DNA of 64,000 bases from Siphonodentalium dalli (lineage: Eukaryota; Mollusca; Scaphopoda; Gadilida; Siphonodentaliidae), in NCBI GenBank assembly GCA_032622095.1, contig CP136061.1:230264944-230328943 (forward strand), in the 5' to 3' direction. Of this stretch, positions 57,101 through 64,000 are shown piece by piece (position 1 is the first letter of the stretch; the number at the start of each line of letters is the position of its first letter). The translations under genes and the position numbers were made by a program. Under the pieces are notes generated by a model. The model ran no database searches. It saw nothing but the letters and a program-made list of their open reading frames with translations, and was not told the DNA's origin.

Positions 57101-60100
57101 ATATGATGTCATTTGTATCAATCCGATCAACTTAAGTTCACCGTGAACCACCGAGAAAACAAACCACTGGATCCTGGCAGGCAATTCTTCAAGGATTGGC
57201 CATTTATAAATGAACAATCGGAACCCAAAAAGGCCATTAATATATGGTCAATCGCAACCACTCGTGGCACGTGTGGTCGATTGTCCATTTATAAAGAAAC
57301 ATTAACGCTAATCATTTCATTTAATGTTTATGAACTCAATAACGGAGATATAAGAAGTGTTTTTAAAGAGCTTATATTTCACGAGAGTTGATTTATTGTG
57401 GTGTTGCAATTTCTATACAAATCGCAGTTATTTAGTAAAGGTACATTATTTATAGAGTTATTACCCTTCAGTTTAAATATGAAGCTGACATGCAGGATTA
57501 TCAATTTGTCGTGATTTAGTGGTCAATCCCAAACTAACGTGCCACGTGTTGCAAGATTTACCATTAATTGATGAAAATTTAGGTACGGATTGTCCATTTA
57601 TTAATTGTCAAACTTATGCGCATTAGGAGATCCTGGTGATCTGGTGGGCTTAGTGTGGTCGACAGTGTTGAGTGTTTGACTTACCGCACACACCGTATGT
57701 TCTGTACAAGTCACATGCGTATGAAGTCATTTGTACTTGTCATCTTTTGCATAATGAACTACAACTGATAAGAATTGCGAATAGCTTACAGTAGTTGGAA
57801 GATTTTTCGGACAGTGAAAAAAAAGCCGTTTCGTAGAATGGTTTACTGCGAGTCCGTTTGTAAGAAAATAGTGTCATTTAAACTTCTTGCCACTCATAGT
57901 AATTTTATATAAACTATTTTAGATCAGTGATAGTCACGATGGTTGCATGCAAAGCTCGCGTGCTCATGTTTGACTTATCGAAAGCGTAGTCGTTACTATA
58001 CGGATATGACAAAAAGACAATTGATATAATCATAGAAAGAACGTGAATTTCTAGTGAGATGGTACCCTATTCGTAACTCATATCAGTAGTAGTTCATTAT
58101 GACAAATGTATAACTTTATATAGGTGGACAGTTCTCAATCAGAGACGGAACAAGTATCACGAGATCGCAATACACTAAACCCTCAGCATTAACAGAAACG
58201 AGGGCACAATGGTCAGCCAGACGGACAAGAGACGCCGACGCAGCACGCGGCATGCACGAATCGTGGGATTTCCACGATAGATGTTACGTCAGGGGAAAAA
58301 ATGCAGGTTTGTGATGTAGCAGAATGATTAAGAATGCGGTTACATTCATTTTGGGCATGCAGAAACCAGTTTCGTAAACCGGCAGTGAAATATGTAGGGA
58401 TAATCTTATCTATATCCGTCGATCGAAGTACAGTTGACTTATACGCGTCTATAGCGGACGTTAACCCTTTACCCAACAAACCGGCCAAAACCGGCCAAAT
58501 AAAGCTTCAACAGCCTAAAATATCTTCGGTCTGTATCAATAGAACCATACAAATATGGATATCATTGGAACCGGCTCCTTGACCACATTGTGATAGTTAC
58601 AGTTATGCCCTGTGCCAATGCATTCTCTTATATATGCGAGTCGACCATAGGTCGCCTCGCATATATAAGAGAATGCATTGGTCTAAAAAAAATCTTTTTT
58701 TAACACTTTTTACCATTTTTTCTTACATTCTTTAACAATTTTATAATTTTTAATGTGTTAAGCCAATGCATTCTCTTATATATGCGAGGCGACCTATGGT
58801 CGACTCGCATATATAAGAGAATGCATTGGCACAGGGCATTTCTGTTGGGTAAAGGGTTAAGCGTTAAATCACGCGCTCATCTAAACTCACAACTGATATG
58901 GTAATAACATGTCACACTTGTGAAAGTAACCCATTATTCCATAGAAAGCATATTTGTTCTAAGCTCCACACGAGTTGGCGACTGAACGTAGTACTTTAAT
59001 ATGAAAATATATTTTATCACCATATTTATATAATTTCAAAATAAGAACTCATTTGACCCCTCGTGAACGTCAAACACTTCGGGTCGTCTATGGGCGTATA
59101 TAAACATAAATTTATCGAGCATCAGGCTACTCCGAATTACACGGCATATTTTGTGTGCAATTTAACGCAACCATTAGATTATAATACACAATTACGCCCG
59201 TAGGATATCGCTCTCTCCGATCAATTGACCACTTTGTAACCATTTGATGAAGTCGATTAAAATTGACGACAAATCACGCACTGGAGCTGGGCGTAAAGTC
59301 AGCTGAGAAGAGAAAGGCCTTGCGCCCACAATATATTTATATTTTCTTTATTCAACGTATTGTCATGTTTATTAATTGTGTGTCTACAGCACAATCCCAG
59401 CTTAATCTGCGATAGCCCCCCCCCCACATTCAACAATCTTGTCAGTGATTGTTCTGTGCATACTGTTGGTCAATTGTATATTGGTTAGATTTGTGAATTG
59501 TAATATGAGGGAATGGTACCATATCGCGTATTTCCAAGTATACGATATTTATTGATGCAGAAATATATCATTAAAATTTCCAGTTAAATGTGGCATGTAA
59601 TATCTTCACAGGGTTGTTCTTCGCCGATCAGAACCGTAACAGACGAAACAAGTTCAGGTATGGGAGCGCTATGAACACGAGACAGAATAATAATGGGAAC
59701 CGGAACGGTTATGAGTGCGCAGAGGAACGTGATTACTACCCGTATTGGCACCCGACACCATGGAAGGATATCGCCATACTCGCTCAGAACGAAACGCTCT
59801 GCAAGTGAGTTTAACTGACCGCATAAATTCAAAGTGCGTAATATTGTACCCTTCTTATACAGTTGCAACAATTCAGCTCTGCATATGAAAGCGCACGTGG
59901 TTTGTTACCATGATGGGTAAATATTCGCTCCTGCGGTAAATTCATATTTGTATAGATATGTTCACTATACTATCACGTTTTGCTTTTATTAATTTTGAAA
60001 ATAATATTCCTTAGTAAAATGGACTTTACTGCAAAATATTCTCGACATTATTGTGGCATTGTATAGATTGTGTCGCCTCCCCCGTGAATCCCGAATAAGT

Positions 60101-63100
60101 AAAGAGGTGAATACTGACCAGAAGTTAATATGATTACGCTGTGAAGGTCATGTATAGATTTCCCTTTCAATACCCGCAATTTTCATCATTTTTCACAAAT
60201 GTGTCGAACTCTACCATGCACATTAAGAGAAGTCCTCTGATATAGCCACTATTTTATAACTCTATTTACGGACAGTGATGACCGGGTGCGACTCGGTTGA
60301 TCTGTGAATGTATGTCACCGGAAAACTAGCGCCCCATTAACCGAAAATATCCCAACAATTATAAAGGGCTTAAAATGACAATTTCTAGCCATCAAATACA
60401 ACAACTTGAAGGCCATCCACCAACGTCGCGTACCAGCATTTATTTGAATTCCGAATACCATTATAACACGAGGTATGCAAGCCTTGAAATAGCGTGTCTG
60501 TCATTTGCAGAATGAGGTCCCCAGATGGAGAATTTAGTGATGCTACCCCCCATAGTGGGTTAGTATCCCCAAACTCACCCTCTGGGAACCTCATTCTGCT
60601 GAAGTGTAAGCAGAATGACGTCCACAGAGGGTGAATTCTCCCTCTGGTGACCTCATTCTGCAAATGACAGACAGGCTATTTCAAGGCTTGGAGGTATGCA
60701 TCATGAATACCGGCTAACAGCGGTGTGAACACCGCGTACTGTCTGAAATCCCGCGTGGAAATGACTCCCTATAATATTATAATGAACAATTTGCCCTCGG
60801 AATATAGCAGAATGCATATATAATTACACGACTTGCCATGCCATTGTCACGAACGTAATAGAATATGGAGTGGAAAAAACTTCTGTAAACAGCCATTGCA
60901 AAAAACTATTAAGATATAATTCTGGAATCGACACCAACTTAATTTTTAGACTTAACTCGGACTTAAGGGGTCCCTTATTTTAAAATTATCATCTACAGAT
61001 GTGGTCGTTTCATGAATTATTCATAGTCTGATTCTAGGTTACATTAGAATGATTCGGAGTCAGCATAAGTTATTTGTGTTTCGCGTTAACGAACATCCGA
61101 TGTGACGATTGGCATACGCATGCATATTCGGTATGGTTTATGTTTAATCAAGTTAAGTCGAATATATAAATGACGTCAGCTACTGTCATGTAGGATACTT
61201 TGATTCAGTGCTACTTTGATTATGCTTGTTGCTCATGGTATAGTGCACTAACTACAACAACCAAAGGGAAATTGCAGAAATCTCAGAATAGATTGATTAG
61301 ATTTTGTCTTGGGCTGCACAACCGAGCAACTGTGGGGTACATCTAAAAATGAATATGTTGACTGTTGAACAGCGGGTTAACAAAAGAAAGCTGTTGCTAA
61401 TGAAGAAGATTGTGGACTCAAAGGCTCCAAAATATCTCTCTGAACACTTTACCAGAGTTAGCTCTTACTGTAGCTATGAATTAAGATCAGGGCAACACAA
61501 AATCACAACAATCCCTCATGTGGGTCCTTTTGGCTCGGACAGTTTCTGTTATACAGGAATAGTACTCTGGAATGATTTTTCTAACCAAATTGATCCCAAA
61601 TGTAACACAGTATGGACCAAGGCTATTCAATCAGAGTATTTTAATAGATATAAAAAATCTGAAAGTTATATCGATAAGTACTGTTAACAAAGTAGGCGAT
61701 TGTGTAGTTTCATGATGCACTTAGGAGAGTTTGCTTTGAAAATAACTTGTATTTAATGTCTAGGGTGAGGGTAGCCTTTGACTGTGGCGTCGTAGTACGT
61801 GATCGAACGGTGTCATGCATGTCGAAGGGAATAACATCACCTTACTGTCCATGGTACACTACGATAAGTTATCATCCCCACATACCTACTGAACCTACAC
61901 AGTAGTCAAAGACACCCCCTCACCTATTTTAATCGATATATCTCTCCAGTGTTTTTTAACTCTAGTGGAAAATATGTGCCGTTCAGCTCACTGTTGCCTA
62001 TCGTGACTTTAATTTCAACTGACCGTTTACCTCTCATTGGTTAACTATAACATAATATATTTTAAAACCAGTAGTTCGTGATGGTAGAAAGCGTACGGGT
62101 GTGTTCCGGTCTCTCATGTGGCCTGAATCCATTGGGGACCATAATGGAAATAAATGTCCTTAGGACTGTTTTCTTATGCTATCCCCGATGGTTTTTGGTC
62201 AACTGTTAGTGCCGGACAAATCCTTTACAGGCTCATGCCCTATATAAACGCCATACTCATGCTGGGCATTGGTCAGCTACGGTGGTGGTGATGTACCACA
62301 TGGTACAACACATACTTCCGTAGATGACCAATGTCCAGTAATAACTCAAATAATTTGATATTCTAATTTCTATATCTTTACAATCTGTGTTAATCTGTCA
62401 CATCTGTGTGTCTTAAAGACAATTAAAACGTATCTTATCTTATACTAATACACATTTTGTCAACACAATACACGGGCATAAGGAAACGGGGCGATAAAAG
62501 TGTCTGTGCCTCAGTCCCCTCGTAAATTGGGTATTACGCATGTATCATCGTTGGAAATAAAATATCTTTAAGCCAAAAAAACATGTGCTCATCTTTAATG
62601 AGAAATGTTCAGGAGCTATTGAGGTGGCAATACCAACGTTACTGAAAATATCCCGAAGACCTCTTTCGTTTCGCGTAGTGGATGACATTAGTCACTGTTT
62701 AACCTTTTACCCAACAAACCGGCCAAAAACGCCCAAATAAAGCTTCAACAGCCTAAAATATCTTCGGTCTGTCTCAATAACACCATACAAATATGGATAT
62801 CATTGGAACCGGTTCATTGACCACATTGTGATGGTTACAGTTGTGCCAATGCATTCTCTTGTATATGAGATTCGACCATAGGTCGCCTCGCATATATAAG
62901 AGAATGCATTGGCCTAAACAAATTCTTAACACTTTTTACCATTTTTTCTTACATTTTTTTTACAATTTCTATAATATTTTTCTACATTCTTTGACAATTT
63001 TATTATTTTTAATATGTGTTAAGCCAATGCATTCTCTTATATATGCGAGGCGACCTATGGTCGACTCGCATATATAAGAGAATGCATTGGCACAGGGCCG

Positions 63101-63325
63101 TTCTGTTGGGTAAATGGTTAAACCAAAGCAAAATATCCACTACAACAATTTAAACCATATATTTCAGTTATTACACAACAAGAAGCCACAACGTGCAGTC
63201 GTATGGCGAATGTATTGAAACGAATAATGGTGAACAGAAGCCACACTCTCGCTGGAATAATGCTGCATCGTGTGCTGAACACGACGGAACATGGCACCAG
63301 TTCGACAATTATCTGGAGAAAGCAC
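44998..63325 (+). CDS. DD3-3-like secreted protein, plus-strand paralogue (six exons, 3' end outside window)
   Basis: Exons: 44998-45180, 47004-47081, 52356-52527, 58124-58306, 59612-59804, 63168-63325. They total 967 nt, or 322 residues plus one base, all in phase (0, 0, 1, 1, 2, then phase 1 at the last donor). A long hydrophobic leader (residues 1-30, ending VAVTC) precedes [16 protein letters not shown]. Ordered blocks follow: [77 protein letters not shown]. This is the same family as the minus-strand gene 8.3 kb away, in divergent orientation. The start is uncertain: in-frame Met codons at 44881, 44956, 44986, 44998 and 45004 are possible. 44998 gives a compact signal peptide. The gene continues past 64000. 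Confidence 0.85.
45227..45305 (+). mobile_element. Half copy of the TA-type palindromic MITE
   Basis: ACAGTAATACTCTTAAGTAA, TCGACTCCTTAACCACAGCA and GGATTTAGTCGGAAATATGG match the left arm of 18158-18374. The right arm is missing. It starts 46 bp downstream of the exon 1 donor of the plus gene. Confidence 0.75.
45306..46743. other. Intron 1 sequence of the plus gene, nothing recognised
   Basis: AT-rich, no reading frame of note and no clear repeat. Confidence 0.5.
46744..46912. repeat. 169-bp near-perfect palindrome
   Basis: Arms TGCCACTATCAGCAATGATA through GGACGCGTTGGTAATATTTA are inverted around CACACAATGTGTG. It lies 91 bp upstream of exon 2 of the plus gene. Confidence 0.8.
47004..47081 (+). 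CDS. Exon 2 of plus DD3-3-like gene ([12 protein letters not shown])
   Basis: A 78-nt exon, phase 0 on both sides, with acceptor TGTATTGCAG and donor GTGAGT. It encodes [15 protein letters not shown] then [11 protein letters not shown]. It joins exon 1 to restore FDSQNN..GGYNVG. Confidence 0.88.
47790..50940 (-). pseudogene. Decayed copy of a multi-copy invertebrate protein family, function unknown
   Basis: Minus-strand pieces in several frames, in order. N-terminal remnant [13 protein letters not shown] (about 50830). [16 protein letters not shown] (about 50600). [19 protein letters not shown] and [18 protein letters not shown] (about 49900-50000). [20 protein letters not shown] (about 49750). 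[14 protein letters not shown] and [10 protein letters not shown] (about 49350). [20 protein letters not shown] then [14 protein letters not shown] (about 49080). [19 protein letters not shown] then [12 protein letters not shown] (about 48400). [20 protein letters not shown] (about 47860). I have seen this series in large uncharacterised proteins that are numerous in molluscs and cnidarians, which suggests a mobile-element-borne gene; that is inference. Frameshifts make it a pseudogene. It is antisense within intron 2 of the plus gene. Confidence 0.7.
50941..51914. other. Intron 2 sequence of the plus gene, nothing recognised
   Basis: No exon or repeat identified. The edge of the pseudogene's parent element was not found. 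Confidence 0.45.
51915..52054. mobile_element. hAT-type foldback MITE, copy 3
   Basis: CAAGCCTTGAAGTAGCGTGT and inverse, flanked by ATTAGTAA on both sides (51907-51914, 52055-52062). Slightly shorter because part of the arm (the GTGAATTTG segment) is missing on the left. Confidence 0.85.
52356..52527 (+). CDS. Exon 3 of plus DD3-3-like gene ([10 protein letters not shown] / QYMC)
   Basis: A 172-nt exon with acceptor CATATATTACAG and donor GTTTGT. It encodes [18 protein letters not shown], then [17 protein letters not shown], then [16 protein letters not shown]. It has more residues between EWTNQH and QYMC than the minus paralogue. It leaves in phase 1. Confidence 0.88.
53243..53520. repeat. 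Palindrome followed by a 101-bp tandem duplication
   Basis: 53243-53366 is an imperfect palindrome (ATTTATCGAATGAATTGCGG against CCGCAACGAGTTCGATAAAA). The right half plus TAGTCAGATAAGTTCAATCC is then repeated at 53420-53520 with few changes. Confidence 0.7.
53886..54472. mobile_element. TTAA-flanked element, family B, copy 2
   Basis: TTAAAGGGGTACTGTACGCC start and GGCGTACCCCTTTAA end, 587 bp. It shares termini with 29419-29773 but not the interior, so it is a related, longer element with short inverted ends. No ORF. Confidence 0.7.
55022..55201. mobile_element. Foldback MITE with about 50-bp arms
   Basis: CAATTGGTTTCGATGATTAC with GTGACATAATTCAC on the left is perfectly inverted on the right. 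The centre is a smaller hairpin (GGTAAAACCC..CTCGGGTTTTACC). Outer bases CAGAATAATCAATT and AATTGATTACTCTG also pair. Confidence 0.75.
55880..56575. repeat. Diverged direct repeats with C runs
   Basis: The phrase AGGTTGGAAAATT(C/T)(C/T)CCAACTGATGACC and neighbouring TTGGAAATTTC recur near 55905, 56165 and 56310. C tracts accompany them, the longest at 56550-56567. Confidence 0.55.
57178..57615. mobile_element. Foldback element K, copy 2
   Basis: CAGGCAATTCTTCAAGGATT start and GTACGGATTGTCCATTTATT..CTTATGCGCATTA end match the copy at 23400-23875 over both arms; the interior is similar. More mutated than copy 1. Confidence 0.65.
58124..58306 (+). CDS. Exon 4 of plus DD3-3-like gene (IRDGTS / GMHESWDF)
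   Basis: A 183-nt exon with acceptor ACTTTATATAG and donor GCAG|GTTTGT, phase 1 on both sides. It encodes [16 protein letters not shown], then a basic stretch ([18 protein letters not shown]), then [18 protein letters not shown]. An alternative acceptor 8 nt downstream (GTGGACAG) would break the frame. The block order IRDGTS then GMHE matches the minus paralogue. Confidence 0.83.
58461..58860 (+). mobile_element. TTAA-flanked foldback MITE, family A, copy 3
   Basis: TTAACCCTTTACCCAACAAA start and inverse end, TTAA on both sides, 400 bp. Both palindromic cassettes are complete. Nearly identical to copy 1 outside the cassette change, so probably a recent insertion. It lies in intron 4 of the plus gene. 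Confidence 0.85.
59612..59804 (+). CDS. Exon 5 of plus DD3-3-like gene (GLFFADQ / [12 protein letters not shown] core)
   Basis: A 193-nt exon with acceptor ATCTTCACAG and donor CTCTGCAA|GTGAGT. It encodes [17 protein letters not shown], then [20 protein letters not shown], then [16 protein letters not shown], then AQNETLC. It corresponds to parts of exons 5, 6 and 7 of the minus gene with no intron at either of that gene's boundaries. Confidence 0.9.
60478..60690. mobile_element. hAT-type foldback MITE, copy 4 (with internal rearrangement)
   Basis: CAAGCCTTGAAATAGCGTGT and inverse, with target duplication GAGGTATG at 60470-60477 and 60691-60698. An extra inner segment (about 60590-60650) repeats the GAATGA.GTCC.CAGAGGGTGAA arm, so the copy is 213 bp instead of about 150. 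Confidence 0.85.
61206..61687 (+). pseudogene. 3' remnant of a LINE reverse transcriptase ORF
   Basis: An upstream frame gives [20 protein letters not shown] (about 61270-61330). After a frame change near 61340 it continues [57 protein letters not shown] and a stop at 61687. This is the conserved tail of many metazoan LINE polyproteins (QNR.IR...GL, then Y.LR.., then W N.L). It is truncated and frameshifted, in intron 5 of the plus gene. Confidence 0.78.
61688..62698. other. Likely LINE 3' flank and intron 5 sequence
   Basis: No gene. ACAATTAAAACGTATCTTATCTTATA near 62420 resembles the 3' end repeats of some LINEs, so part of this stretch may be the element's 3' untranslated region. Confidence 0.35.
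62699..63121 (+). mobile_element. TTAA-flanked foldback MITE, family A, copy 4
   Basis: TTAACCTTTTACCCAACAAA start and inverse end, TTAA on both sides, both cassettes present with point changes in the left one. It ends 46 bp upstream of exon 6 of the plus gene. Confidence 0.82.
63168..63325 (+). CDS. Exon 6 of plus DD3-3-like gene
   Basis: A 158-nt exon with acceptor CATATATTTCAG and donor GAAAGCAC|GTGAGT. It encodes [18 protein letters not shown], then [19 protein letters not shown], then [15 protein letters not shown]. It matches the position of the [11 protein letters not shown] stretch of exon 7 of the minus gene but is more divergent. It leaves in phase 1; the next exon lies outside the window. 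Confidence 0.85.
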
Positions 63326-63367
63326 GTGAGTTAATGCTGGCTATATAGTATTTATCAGTATAGAACG

Positions 63368-63571
63368 TTACGAAAGCGCATCAGGGCCATCCGAGACACC
63401 ACAACACCCAAAATATACAAATACACAACTCGTTATAACGACTTGCACAACTCGAAAATATATAACGACTTCAAATAACTTATAACGAGTTGTTAGAACT
63501 CGAAATAACGAATTGGTTTATTTGTATATTTGGGTACGGTTGTTTCGGGTGGCCCTAAGGCGCTTTCGTAA
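63368..63571. mobile_element. Foldback MITE downstream of exon 6 of the plus gene
   Basis: TTACGAAAGCGCATCAGGGC on the left pairs with GGCCCTAAGGCGCTTTCGTAA on the right. Arms continue through CCAAAATATACAAATA. The interior has repeats of AACTCGTTATAACGA. It starts 42 bp after the exon 6 donor. Confidence 0.72.
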
Positions 63572-64000
63572 GAAAGTAGCGCTTCTAATAACGTACGTAA
63601 TTACGCTCGACGCTTGTATACTAATGTCCAAATTCCTGTTTCGCCTGGGCGCTGGAGTTTACGCTGGGGTTTTTATTTATAGATATTGGGAATTTTTGGG
63701 ACGGATTTAAAAGTCTAACTGCGCGACGCAGAGGCCGAGTCCGGTAAAAGATGCAGTTGAGAATTTCAATTTCGTTTATTTTCCTTTACAGCATTATTTT
63801 GTCAAAGTTGATTTTTGGTTTGTGACAAGCTATGTCAATTACAAATAAAAGAAATGAAAAAGATAAGTTGTAAGTCTTATATTTCAACTTTTATAGACAT
63901 TTTTCGTTCTGCAGCCCACTGAGGGTTGTGGTCGAAGACGGCAGAGTCGGCCACCGGTTCGTTAATTAGGTGCTGGTTGTTATTGTTATTTTAACTGAAT

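Overview
This is eukaryotic DNA: AT-rich, repeat-dense, with short protein-coding exons bounded by GT/GC..AG splice signals and separated by kilobase introns. There are no bacterial operons, no CRISPR array and no tRNA gene that I can see. The protein family, the repeat content (Helitron, hAT and TTAA-flanked foldback elements, LINE remnants, a Gypsy-like gag piece) and a 5S-like block similar to invertebrate 5S rRNA suggest a marine invertebrate, most likely a lophotrochozoan such as a mollusc. That placement is inference.

The window holds two genes, both incomplete, arranged head to head. Both encode secreted proteins that I recognise as the 'protein DD3-3' family. The minus-strand gene (start codon 36694, nine exons down to 3098, running off the left edge) gives 394 residues in this window. 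The plus-strand gene (start about 44998, six exons to 63325, running off the right edge) gives 322 residues. All exon phases join without frame breaks. The proteins share the same ordered blocks: [26 protein letters not shown](E/Q)[30 protein letters not shown] and PTPWKDI. No intron position seen here is shared between the two genes.

Everything else is introns, the 8.3-kb region between the two start codons, and repeats. Minus-gene introns hold three minisatellites, each within about 60 bp of a splice site of that gene: a 40-bp array of about 83 copies just upstream of exon 2, a 57-bp array that is an amplified exon end plus its splice donor at exon 4, and a seven-copy 40-bp array ending 8 bp inside the exon 8 donor. 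Intron 7 carries a 5.2-kb foldback element with long inverted arms, a Helitron-like element and a TTAA element. Plus-gene introns carry further foldback elements, a decayed copy of a multi-copy protein family (antisense, about 47.8-50.9 kb) and a LINE 3' remnant (61.2-61.7 kb).

Repeat families were assigned from internal comparison inside the window: four copies of a TTAA-flanked double-cruciform element, two smaller TTAA families, four copies of a foldback element with 8-bp target duplications in three of them, and several single palindromes. The most unusual feature is the link between tandem or mobile repeats and the splice sites of the minus-strand gene.
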